The translations under genes were made by a program, and so were the position numbers. From Corynespora cassiicola (Eukaryota; Ascomycota; Dothideomycetes; Pleosporales; Corynesporascaceae), in contig JAEUWY010000006.1 in the NCBI GenBank assembly GCA_022059125.1, positions 1,426,001 through 1,490,000 of the forward strand: DNA of 64,000 nucleotides. Direction: 5' to 3'. Position 1 is the first letter of the stretch. Each line of letters opens with the position of its first letter. Shown piece after piece: positions 32,381 through 43,287 of the stretch. A model generated the notes under the pieces. It searched no databases. It was not told where the DNA came from and saw only the letters and a program-made list of their open reading frames with translations.

Positions 32381-33723
32381 TCAATTCCCCTGCATAACAA
32401 CGACCCTCCTCCCTTCCACGACCCTCCCCAAACTCGGCGCCACCCCCCTCCCCCCTTCCCAAAAGAACTCATACACAAACGGCTGTCCATAGAGCCAAAC
32501 GCTAACCTCCATCGCCTCCCCAATAATCCCCCCCAAATCCTCATCCCTCTCCCGATCCCCACAGCCCGGATCCGCCCACGGAAAGAAGGCGAGGGCAAAG
32601 TGCTCAGCCGCCTCCCTCAGCTCCGACGCCGGGGCTGGAGTCTTGTTAGAGGCCGTGTGCAAGAACACTGCCAGGCGTTTATACAGCGCGTGGGCCTTTG
32701 CCAGATCTGGTTGAAGAAAGTAATGGAATATTAGCCAAGCTGCTCATCAACAAGACGGAACGTGTTTAGAGGGATGTACTAACCTTCCCTTCCTCCCGAA
32801 CCCACCCCCACTCCCTTGACACCCACGACATCGGCGGGAAACAATGTCCCCCCCTCCCCCTCGCCCTCGTCCTCGGGCGCCACAACCCGCAGTATGTACA
32901 CCGCAAGCACACGCTTCAGCACCTCGGTCGGGACCGAAGCGCCCTGCAGCATCTCGACGACCCTGCCCTCGCCGCCCGTGCCGAACCGTCTCAGGTCCGC
33001 TTCCATGGTCGGCGTGATGGACGCGTGGACGTTGCGGTAGAAGGTATCGACATGGCGCTGCACCTCTGCGAACAGCGCTGCCACCCTACTCCTGATGGTC
33101 TGATCGTCGGCGGGCGGGGGCAGGAAGCTGGCCAGGAGGTCATTGGAGCCCTGGGGAGGGGGGCTTTTGGGTGGTGGCAGGGGCGTCGCGGTGGGGGTTT
33201 GCGAGATGGAGATGTAGGGGCTCTGTGAGGATTTGGAGTAGGCGAGGAGGTCGGGGGTGGAGTTGTAGGGCGAGCTTCCTTTGGGGCGGGCACGACGTTT
33301 GAAGAGGAGGAAGGCGGCTAGGAAGGCGAGGGCGCCTCCTAGGATTGCGGTGGCAATTGCGATGCCGGCCACGGCGCCTTTGGATACGCCATTAGATCCG
33401 CCAGAACCCTGGGAGGCTGTTGTGGAGGGCGGGGAAGTGGCTGCTGCTTGGTCTGATGGGTCGCTTTCGGTCGGGGATAATGTGAAGTGCGGAATTGATG
33501 TCGCTGTCTTTTGGGCGCCTCCGTTGTGGGTTGCGGTGTGTGATTGGACTCCTGATATCGCTTGGTCTGTTCCGCCGGTCTGTTGAGCTGGTATCCTATC
33601 GCCATCATCCAGCGTCTGAGCAGGCGTCGCGTGAGCCAAAGTTTCAGTCACTAGCCAGCATACCCAGGACGTTGCCGTGGGATTGTCGGTCGGCGGCCCG
33701 CATGTCGAATACGTAGTTGTCAT
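32381..33723 (-). CDS. Single-pass membrane protein with Ser/Thr-rich ectodomain
   Basis: Two exons, 33723-32784 and 32706-32381, with a phase-1 intron of 77 nt (GTTAGT...AACCAG), giving 421 residues. The first ATG is at 33723; upstream in-frame codons start with GTG. The N-terminal 115 residues are short-Cys then Ser/Thr/Pro/Gly-rich (MTTTYSTCGPPTDNPTATSW, then ESDPSDQAAATSPPSTTASQ). A strong transmembrane helix spans about 117-141 (AVAGIAIATAILGGALAFLAAFLL), followed by a basic FKRRARPKG stop-transfer. The cytosolic part is Pro-rich and then folded-looking (EVQRHVDTFYRNVHASITPTME ending in a helical LREAAEHFALAFFPWAD region). There is no classical signal peptide, so an N-out signal-anchor is likely. 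The layout recalls fungal wall-sensor-type proteins, but no WSC or Mid2 motif is seen. Function unknown. Confidence 0.8.
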
Positions 33724-35020
33724 CTTGAGAACGTGGCCGCACCAAACGATGACGAGCAACGAAAAAGAGGGAGAAAGAGAAGAGCAGAAGAGAGACGGCA
33801 AAGACACTCTATCTCAGCTGAGAGAAACCAAAGACTGTGCAAAACGTCCGTCCGCTGTCAGATGCGGCTGAGCCCCTCCTCACAGCCCTTGATGCATCGC
33901 AGCTATTGGGGGCTGATGGAGCTTTGGACCTTGCTGCTCGCGCGAGGCTGCCACTAACAAGGCGTCCGGCGTCCAGCCCAGCGCCCCTCCGCATCCCACG
34001 CCTCTGCACTGCTCGAAATAATCTCCACGTCTTGTCCAGGATCGGTAAACGCAAGTGGCTAGCAGGGCTGGGCTAGCATGCATCGCGTTAGCAGGCCTGG
34101 TGAGCTTTGTGCGGAATGCGCGACTGGGTGTAAGCCTCGTTGTTAGGCGTCCACTTTTGGTGAGCTTCGCCCCATGGAGGCAGCGTTGGGATCGAGTCAA
34201 GACATTAGGCCTTCTGATTAATGCTCATTGTCTTTGAGCTGTGCTTGTATATTTGGACAGACATATTTGAGTTGTGAAGGACTTACGGCACGGGTGCCAG
34301 GCATAAGGGACATGACAGGAGCGCAGCTGCGGCTGTGAACACGTCCGTCTCATAGCAGCAACCGGTCATTTTTTTCCGTTCAGACGGATATTTACACCAA
34401 GCGCAAGAAACGGACCGATCGACACGATGCCGCTTCCATCCATAGCGGAGAGAGATGAGAGGAGCTGTCCGCGTTTCGTATGCGGGCCTGACGTCTAGTC
34501 CGACAGCCTTCTCTTATCGATAGTGAAACTCGTGACTGCAGTGGCACCCGGCGGCGCCAGCCCTAAGCTTCCCCAGAGCGTTGCCCAGATGGGGGTGCAT
34601 TGGACCCTGCCGAGAGTCAATGTCTCACGTGGCACATGCATGAAACCTATTTTCGAGGCAATCAAGGGCTTGGAAAATGCTGCAGAGAGAACCAACATCG
34701 ATTCCTAGTTTATCGCGGTCCGCCCCACCCTGGCCAGGTATGGCCGCTTTCTACAGGTCCAACTATCTACTCTGGGCGGGATATTCACGACAAATGGCCC
34801 AGCAAAAGTCCCAGTCCTTTCCCAAAACGACAAAAAAATCAACGAGCGTATAGCTCTTGTACCCAAGACGCCATACGAAATGCTATGAGACTGTGATAGT
34901 CAAAACGCCCCCAGTCTTTCCGCTGGTGCAAATGATCGTAAAAGTTTTGCCGTCACAAACAGGCGGGAAACAAAGCCCGCCCTTCTATACAGGGCGATGA
35001 TGAAAAGGAAACAAAGAAAA
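33724..35020. other. Intergenic
   Basis: Promoter and leader side of the membrane protein gene (33724 upwards, CT-rich on its sense strand) and the 3' flank of the ADAM gene (below 35021). No gene seen in about 1.3 kb; the short frames lack domains. Confidence 0.55.
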
Positions 35021-37546
35021 CTAAGCATAGCGCACACTGTTGCTTCGCTGGTACATCGGTGGCGGTTCGGGAATGCCATGGTCGGTCTGCGGCTGCCACT
35101 GGTTGGGTCCGCCAAATCCGCCGTGCTGCTGGCTGATCAATGGACCGTTGCTACCCGTAGGACTCGTCTGGCCCATGGGCATGGGACCGGGCGGGCCTTC
35201 TGGTGCACCCCTTCGTCCTCCGCTACGAGAGCGGCTCGGTTGGAATGCACCGTTCGGCTGGAACTGAGGAGGTGGGCCACGGTAAGCAGCAGCATAGGCC
35301 TTTCGGTTCTTTCTGCGCTTGTAGCTGCGCCAACAGCACCCCATGATGCAGAATATAAAGAGACCGCCAATTCCTGCAGCAAGACCGATAACCAGAGTCT
35401 TGTTGTCGTCGATCCAGCTCTTCACTTCGTTGGTAACCGAACTTCCTGCACATCGGCCATTCTGGCACCTGCCGCCTGCTTGACAAGGCGTGCCATCCAA
35501 AAAGTTCTGCTGGAGGCCATAGCAGACACCGCTGCCAAACTCGGGGCTGGCACAGCTGAGCATGCAGTTGCTGTTGTCGCAAGCATACGTGTCATTTCCT
35601 TGGGTATAGCTGCCCATGACCGTCTTGCACTGCTGATCACGCGACGTGCACTGGCCGCTGGCACACTGCAAACCATTGCCACAAGAGTCGCCATCATTCC
35701 GAGTCTCGTCCGCTGGGCAGTACGGACTGCTTCCAGTACATGTCTCCTGAGGATCACAATCGCCCGAACTTGGTCGGCAGACGGTGCTCGAAGAAGCGAA
35801 CTGGCAGTCTCGACAGCAGTCTTCATTGGAATCGTCACAGACGGCGTTGTTTCGGAATCGACAAGTTCCTGGGTCACAGCACTGGTTGTCTCCGCAGCCA
35901 GCCTCTCCACCGCAATCGCACTCTTCATCTCCCTCGACAATGCCATTGCCGCATGTTTCACCCGTAATGGTGGTGACACCTCGGTTGTTGCTAAGACAAC
36001 CTGACCTGACACTGTTGCGGGCCATGGCAGAGCAAATATTGCCAATGGAGCAGGCAGAGAAGCGCTCGATACCTTGGGCAGTAGACGGATTCATGATGAA
36101 CCTCTCTCCGGCATCGCAGGTACTGGAGCTGAGGGGACAGCATTGTTGCGAGCTAACGATGTTTGAATCTCCACAGGTCTCCGATGTGCAGTCGTGCACG
36201 GCGCCGTAGGTGTGGCCGGTTTCATGACTAGGAACGTTAGTTTGGATGCTATGCGACACGTGGTGAGATACTCACGCTAGAACCTGCCACTCCGTCGAAG
36301 TCTTGATGACGACATTGGCTCCGGCGACGGTCTCTGCATTTCCATCGGAGGAATTGGATCCCTGGGACCCAGCCACACAGGCCTGTCCGAGCCAGGCAAG
36401 CCCGACAGCGGAACCCGTGTTGCAAGTGGACAACAGAGTCCAGTGGGAAAAGTCATCGTCCTGCTGGCCTCTCCATTGGGAGAACAAGTTCAATCGCTGC
36501 TGGATGGTGATGCTGTCGCTGCAGCCTTGGTTCCAGGGCGTAGCTTGCTGAACAGAAGTAGGGCAGTTTGGATCGGTGAGGACCAGGTTGGCAAGACCCA
36601 GAGAGATGTTGAAGGTGCTCTCGAAGAGCTCAGAAGCCGAGTTCATCTGCTGGATGATGTTGGCTCGAGCATCATCCCTAGATGAATTGTGGGCCTGGAT
36701 GTACGTGCAGTCGGCGGCAACTCCCACCAGGGCGACTCTACGAGTGGTCGGACATCCATCCGTGCTGCCGATGCTGGACACGAGGTTGACGCCGGCTCCG
36801 TTGCCTCCGCCGGGCGAGTTGTCCAGCTGGCGCTTGCCCATGAGCGACGAGAAGGGCATGGAGAAGAACTTGTCGCTCTCGCTCCGGGCGCGCATGCTGG
36901 CGTAGACGGGATGGTCCTCTTGTTGGTTGAAGCCGAGCTCGTCGCTGCCGCACGCAAGCCCAGTGGACCTCTTCTTCAGCTCGGTGTGCTCGTCGTGAAT
37001 GCCCATGTCCGAGTCCCTGAAGATGATCAGGTAGTCTTCGGGACGCAGCTCGAGCTCGGGGTCCTCATCCATGCGCGTCTGCTGGAAGTTGGCGGCGCGC
37101 TTCACATGATGGTGGTCGTGGTTGACGGTAAAGGTGCCCTCGAACAAGGGCTCCGGACCGTCGCGTTGGACGTCGACCCGGGCCCACCCAACATTGTCCC
37201 AACGATTCCCCCTCTTGACCCACGCAACGCCCTTGAACACCTTGTGATCGAGACGGTTGAGCGGCTCCTTGCTTACGATGCGGCCATCGGCATCCAGGTG
37301 GTGCACGACGGCGCCCTCGACGAAGATGTCATGGCTGGGCTCGAGGCTGAGGCGAAAGCGCTGTCCGGAGTAGTCGAAGGCGACGTCAAAGGTGGAAAGG
37401 GCGGTAACACGGTGGTTGGGGGTAAGAATGGAAGGATTCTTGACGAGACCAATAGCCCTCAGTGGGCTGCGCGCATTCGACGATGCGGTGGCTAGGGCGG
37501 CGAAGAACAGTGCGATAACGGTTGTTACAGCCCGTAAGATTAACAT
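35021..37546 (-). CDS. ADAM-family zinc metalloprotease (reprolysin plus disintegrin), type I membrane protein
   Basis: Two exons, 37546-36276 and 36227-35021, with a phase-2 intron of 48 nt splitting the codon just before the active site; 825 residues. A signal peptide (residues 1-21, VTTVIALFFAALATAS) leads a roughly 200-residue prodomain with a basic KKRS site that could be cut by a kexin-like protease. The catalytic domain contains HETGHTYGAVHD at 425-436, the HExxHxxGxxH zinc site with its following Asp, and a Met-turn (RFIMNPS, 466-472). A disintegrin-like Cys-rich region begins CGNGIVEGDEECDC (about 516-529) and runs to about 605, then more Cys-rich sequence to about 683. One transmembrane helix spans about 701-723 (TLVIGLAAGIGGLFIFCIMG). 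The cytosolic tail is Arg/Lys- then Pro/Gly-rich. It matches the fungal ADM-A/ADM-B layout. Substrates are unknown; shedding of surface proteins is inferred from the animal family. Confidence 0.94.
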
Positions 37547-38343
37547 AACTGTGGCGAAGCCCCCCTCAAGGAGACGTCCGCGGAAAGGGTGTGGGTGTCG
37601 GCGGAAAAAAGGGATCTATCGACGGTGCGCAGCGAGCGACATGTGGTGGGGTGGCTAGCGGTAGATATGTATGGTGTTTATTGTAATCAAGAGAGGGACG
37701 GGAGAAAAGGCAGGGAAGGACGAGATCTAGAGCGAGAGTATGATGGCGACAGAGGAGCGCAGTCGTCAGCCTGCACAGCCCGAAAGAGCGATGGCTTGGC
37801 TCCAGCCGCCGGTCACCCGCCATCCTCTTGGCACTCGCGGACCTGCGACGCCGCTGAAACTCTCCAGTCCGCCGAACACCAGCGCTCGGCGGGTGCCAGG
37901 CGGCTCTTGCGCCCTGCCGTCCCTTCAAACGGCGTGCGAGCGCCCGTTTTGCGTGCTTCGTTGCAGCGTGCCGGCATTGGCGGCGTATCATCACTCACTG
38001 TCGCGCGCGTGGCATGTGGCATCAAACGGGTGCATCCATTGATACCAGCTGGGCACAATTCAGTTCAGGATATTGGTACTAAAAAAACAACGCCTGGCCG
38101 AAAAGGGGTCCGAAATAGGCACACGCAACATGCACAGCACAATCTCACTCGTCGAGAGGCTGTCAGCAACCTGCAGTCGTATACAGGGCACTCGGCTGCT
38201 GCCATGGCTACCTCGCGACCTCAGTCTCCCACGAGTCGGCGCCCGTATCCCTTTGGGCCTAGGCTGCACTGCGCTGTGCGGCCCGACGCATTTCTAATGC
38301 TGCTCCCCACCATTCACGCTTGCTCCAGCCCTGCGCGGAACCT
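37547..38343. other. Intergenic
   Basis: About 800 bases between the ADAM start codon and the end of the acetyl-CoA synthetase gene. It should contain the ADAM promoter. Overlapping frames on both strands (for example 37589-38347 +) are Arg/Ser/Pro-rich shadows without domains. Confidence 0.55.
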
Positions 38344-40865
38344 CTAGTTCTTCTTCTTTGCCGCGTGCACCACATCAATGATCTTATCCACTACCGACGG
38401 ATCCGAGAGCTGACAGAATGCGTTAGCGCCGTTGCCCGCAGAGACGCGTCACCTCACCACCACCAAGACGCAAAAATCAACAGAAAATCGCGGGGGGCCG
38501 GCTTACCGTTGTGATATCACCCAGTTGGTCCTCCTCTCCCGCCAAGATCTTGCGCAAGATTCGGCGCATGATCTTGCCCGAGCGAGTCTTCGGAAGATCT
38601 GGAACTACGAATACCGCCTTGGGCGCCGCGAACGGGCCAATGGATTTGCGCACCTGCAGGATCAAGTCCTTCTTTGTCTGATCGCTGGCGTCGTTGCCGT
38701 CCTTGAGCGCCACAAATGCGTTGACGGCCTGGCCGGTAAGTTCGTCGTTAACTCCGACGACGGCAGCCTCAGCCACAACATCTGAGCTACTTGTCAGCCA
38801 GGTACGCATGTGGGGTAGTGCCCGACTCATCACTTACGGTGCTCAATAAGGGCCGCCTCGATCTCCGCCGTCGACAGCCTGTGTCCAGAGACGTTGACAA
38901 CGTCATCCACTCGTCCGCGGATCCAGTAATAGCCCTCGTGGTCGCGTCCTGCGCCGTCGCCCGTGAACTGCCGCCATCAGTACACATCCTGCAGGTTCCG
39001 AACGAGCTTGGCAGTCACTTACATAGTAGCCCTTGTACACGTTCAGGTACGTGTCCATGTAACGCTTGTGTGCGCCCCAGACGGTGCGGGCCATGCTGGG
39101 CCAAGGCTGCTTGAAGGCGAGCACACCCTCGACATCGTTTCCGTGAATTTCCTCTCCAGAGACTGGGTCGATGATGGCGGGCTCAATGCCAAAGAAGGGT
39201 AGAGACGCCGATCCGGGCTTCGTGGGAGTGATTCCACCCAGTGGGGTAATAACGTGGGAACCGGTCTCAGTCTGCCAGTAGGTCTGTGTCTATCAGTCAG
39301 TACTTTGTTCTTTTCCTCCCATCACCGCTTGTTGTTGAGCGTGTTTTTGTTTTGACTTACGTCAACGATGTGCGCTTCCTCCTTTCCGACAATCTCAAAG
39401 TACCACTTCCAGATCTCAGCGGCAATGGGCTCGCCGACCGATCCGAGAATTCGGAGGTTCTTCATTTGGTGCTTGACGTGCTGGTCGCCGGCGCGCTTGA
39501 GCAGCCGCAGAGCGGTAGGTGCGACGTAAAATTGGCTGACATTGTACTTGTCGATGATGTCCCAGTACCGCGAGAAGTTGGGGTAGGCAGGCGTGCCCTC
39601 GAAGACGACGGTGGCGACACCGAGCAGCAGTGGCGCGTACACGACGTAGGTGTGGCCGGTGATCCATCCCACATCGCCACCGCAGAAGAAGGTGTCGTTG
39701 TCGTGAATATCGAAGACATACTTTCCGGTGGCCGCGGCGCCAATCAGATACCCACCAGTGGTGTGCATAACTCCCTTGGGCTTGCCGGTCGAGCCGGACG
39801 TGTAGAGCAGGAAAAGGGGGTCCTCGGAGCTCATGGACTCAGGGGCAATGTAGTTGGGGAACTTGTCAACCTCCTCGTGCCACCACCAGTCACGGCCCTT
39901 GGTCCATGGGACGTCGGCGCCAGTGCGCTTGTACACCAGGCAGTGGGAGACGTTGGGACACTGCTTCAGGGCCTCATCGACAATCTTCTTGGTGCCAATG
40001 ATCTTGCCGCCACGCTTGCCCTCGTCGGTGGTGATGACCACCTTGGACTCTGCGTCGATGATGCGGTCGCGAAGGGAGTCGGACGAGAAGCCAGCAAAGA
40101 CGACCGAGTGGACGGCACCGATGCGGGCACAGGCCAGCAGTGAGATGATGGCCTCTGGGATCATGGGCAGATAGACGGCGACGGTGTCACCCTTCTTGAC
40201 GCCCATCTCCTTGAGGGTCCAGGCCAGCTTGGAGACCTGGCGCAGGAGCTCGCTGTAGGTGATGATGCGGCCATCGCCGGCGTCGTCGGCCTCGTAGATG
40301 ATGGCGGGCTTGTCGGGGTTCTTGAAGGCATGGCGGTCGACGCAGTTGTAGCTGGCGTTCAGCCTGCCCTCGACGAACCAGGCACTGTCGCCCTCGGCGA
40401 AGCTGCCGGCGTGCACCGTCTGGAAATCGCGTTCCCACGTGAGCAGCTCCCGCGCCAGGCGGCCCCAGAACTTGTGCGGCTCCTGGATCGACTCCTTGTA
40501 CAGCTGCTGGTAGTGCTCGAGGCCGTCGAGGTGCGGTTTTGAGTGCGGGTGCTTCCTGCAGGGGCACACACTCGGTTAGCCATGGTGCTCCAATGTTTTT
40601 GGGGCGTCGCCGGGCGTTTTTCCTTTGTGCCGGAGCTGGAGCTCCAGAGCTCGGTGATCGCGATGGGATCCTGGGCGTTGGCGGGGTCACCCCGCTCTGC
40701 CGCGCTCGCGAAATGGCAGCTGTCACGGCCGGGTGGGAGATATGATGCAATGCAAAAAAAACACAGAAACACTCACTCGTGGAAGGCCTTGGGGACGTGG
40801 AACGTGTCCACCTGGTGCGCCTCAGCGACCACGGGGTTCGGGGGCTTCACGTCGCCTTCGGACAT
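38344..40865 (-). CDS. facA: Acetyl-CoA synthetase (acetate--CoA ligase)
   Basis: Six exons (40865-40777, 40555-39361, 39283-39023, 38967-38838, 38781-38507, 38409-38344) give 671 residues, the usual fungal FacA/ACU-5 length. It activates acetate to acetyl-CoA via acetyl-AMP, feeding the glyoxylate cycle and acetylation. All parts of the ANL fold are present. These are the N-terminal cap ([20 protein letters not shown], then [17 protein letters not shown]), the P-loop [35 protein letters not shown], the substrate-pocket motif [11 protein letters not shown] spanning intron 2, and the hinge region [20 protein letters not shown]. The C-terminal [11 protein letters not shown] carries the catalytic, acetylation-regulated Lys. 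The product ends AAKKKN. The 221-nt first intron is the longest and separates a 29-codon exon; long first introns are often regulatory, though nothing specific is seen. Confidence 0.97.
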
Positions 40866-41016
40866 GGCGGGCGTACGGATGTGTGCTGCCTGGGGCGGGT
40901 GGAGGCTTCTGGCGTCGCGGCGCGCAGAGAGGGCAGAGAGAGGACTTCTGCTGCGGGCAAGCTGCAGGAGTAAGGTGGGAGGGGAGCAGGCCGCGAGGAG
41001 AGACAGCTACAGCTAG

Positions 41017-41030
41017 ATATATGGGCCAAT
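41017..41030 (-). promoter_or_regulatory. TATA-like and CCAAT elements, acetyl-CoA synthetase promoter
   Basis: ATATAT followed by GGGCCAATGG lies about 155 bp upstream of the ATG. On the gene's sense strand this reads as ATTGG then ATATAT. The order and spacing are plausible for a core promoter, but its use is unproven. Confidence 0.3.
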
Positions 41031-41923
41031 GGCCGGGTAAAGGGCTGCGGTGGAGACGATTGATTGCGGCAGGGTCGCAAATTGGAGGTGCTCTGACGCT
41101 CTCGGGGGACGGGTACGGGTGTAGGGCGGCGGGCTACTAGTAGTTTACCAAGGGTCTCGCAGCACTGGTCAACTACGACGAGGACGGCGGGGATGAGGAA
41201 GAAGCAATCGAGGGTGCAAACGCGCCTGGCATGGGCGAGCGGCCTTCTTATGGGCCATGGGACGACGAGCCTCCCACGCGCCCACCCACCCCAAGCCTCC
41301 AGCCTTTCCCGACCACTCCCTGTGCCCCCCCTCGTGTGCTCGCTGCGGGGAGAAGGGAATGACGACGGGCATGGTCTTTGTCTGGGCCCACAGCTTCTCA
41401 TTGGAGATGCTTGGCGCCCCCAGCAATGGCACAAAGTCCCATTAGTCCGGCCCCCCAGTAGCCGTTCCTCAGCCGTCGAGCTGATCTGCCCTCGCCTGGA
41501 GGTTGCCAATTGCTGAGGACATGTCGCCTGACGCATCCCTCTTGCTGCCCGCCAGCCCGCGAGCCCATGGCATCGTCTTGCCAGCACCAGAAGGAATGCG
41601 CCGCGCACAAGAGCAGGAGTCGTGGTGGAGCAACCCAGCTCGGAGGTTTGCAAATGGAGACGCTGCGTCTGGACAGGGCCGCCGGGGCCGCCAGGGTCGC
41701 TCCACTAGGTCCCTTCGGTATCCGTGCTCGCGTTTTCGTGCCATGTAGCTCGATGCGAGTGGCCTGCTTGTGCACCTGCACCGCATTCTCTCTGCGCGAG
41801 CCGGCGAGCCTCACGCCATGAGCACAAAAAAGAGCCATTCGCATGCCGAAGCTCGCCTGGCAGAGCAGAGCATGCGGCCATGGATTCCGTGCGATTCCCA
41901 TTGCCCAGTCTGCTGTTTGCTGC

Positions 41924-41949
41924 CCTCTCCCTCTCCCTCTCCCTCTCCC
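41924..41949. repeat. (CCTCTC)n hexamer repeat
   Basis: About four units of the pyrimidine hexamer in non-coding sequence. Confidence 0.8.
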
Positions 41950-42292
41950 CCGGGCCGGCGCCCTATTCGCGAATGCAACCCACACACGCGCTGGTCACTC
42001 GGCCTGGGCACCACGCGAGCCTGCAAGCATCAGGCCTGACAGCGTCTTCGGACTTGGGGAAGCCAGTCGACAATAGCCCGAGGCGATGGGTACATATGCC
42101 TCATGATAGCCGATGGAACCTGCCCTTGCATTCTTCCGTCCACTGTTCCGTCCGAGGTGCCCAGTTGTCCCTCCCATCCCAACTTTGTTGAGTCGTTGAA
42201 CGGCCAAGCAACATGCGGCGACGTGCCACTAAGCTTTTTTCCCACGATACCTCCGGCTGCTGCCCGCAGCCATTTGATATTGTGCCGCGACG

Positions 42293-42315
42293 GCTGCTGC
42301 TGCTGCTGCTGCTGC
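42293..42315. repeat. (CTG)n microsatellite
   Basis: About 7.5 CTG units followed by CCGCTGCC. It is in non-coding sequence. This is the second CTG run of the window after 7698-7726. Confidence 0.85.
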
Positions 42316-43287
42316 CGCTGCCCCTCTTGCATGCTGCCTGCTGCCGACCTTCGGTGTAGCAGCCGACGCCCACACAGACCCTGACTTGTGTCTCCAAATC
42401 CGCCCCCGGAACATTGCTGGGCACACGCCCACCGTTCCCTGGCTCCGGCCGCCGAGTACCAGTGTAGCAGGAATCTGCGCTCTCTCCACATTTCGTCCCT
42501 CCACACTTTTGGCGACCGGGTCTCTGGCGCGTGGTCAGCGGTGCTGGATGCCGTGAGCCCCCTCCCCCAATCTCTCTCACCCCCAGATTGCATCACTGTG
42601 CTCCATCGTTCACGACGGCCGGCACTTGGCCGGCACACTCCCGTCGTCATCGCAACCTGGATCCGTGCATGGGAGCATTGGCTGACGTTGACACCCGCGA
42701 CGGGCTAGGCGCCACGACCTCTCCCCGCAGGTAGGACTCAGCTATGCGGCCAATGGGAGGCCCGGGGGGCAGTAATAATTCTGGCTTTTATTGCCCGCCC
42801 TGAGTGGTGCGGATAGCCTTGCGGAGCCCCCGCAGCTGTAGGAATGGGGTGCAGCGGCTGCCAGCCCTTGATTGGGGTGATGCTTGTGTGACAACGGAAG
42901 AAACGGACTTCGACAATCACACCCAAGATGCATCTACCTACTCTCTCGGAATCTCACCAAAGTGCATGTGCATATGACTGTCCGTCGCCCGAGAGTCGCA
43001 GTTGTTTGCCTGGCATGACAATTGGCTAAACTTTGGAAATGCTAGCCTAGGCCGAGCCTCGCAAGAATAATGTTATTGCCGAAGAGAAGACGTGACTAGT
43101 ACTACATTATTGCCTTTGGTATCGGCAAGTGGTATCGAACGAAGAATATCATCTCTCCCTACTGTTGAATGGGTACGCTTCAAAAAAAATAGCGTCCGTC
43201 TCCTAAACGCCTTGTCGTCATAAAAAGAATCCGCGCGTCGCGCCTTAATTTCCGAACGTCCGTGGCCCTAGTATCTTCGAGACGTGA

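Larger units (their letters stand above)
40866..43287. other. Long intergenic region upstream of acetyl-CoA synthetase
   Basis: About 2.4 kb. The first few hundred bases are the promoter of the acetyl-CoA synthetase gene, with a TATA-like ATATAT at 41017-41022 next to a CCAAT at 41026-41030. Downstream are (CCTCTC)n at 41924-41949 and (CTG)n at 42293-42315. Long frames on both strands are low-complexity; none is supportable. The last part is the 3' flank of the WD40 gene. Confidence 0.55.

Noticed and set aside
41398..42650. Several frames of 150-206 codons upstream of acetyl-CoA synthetase
   Set aside because: They follow the CTG and CCTCTC repeats and contradict each other on the two strands.
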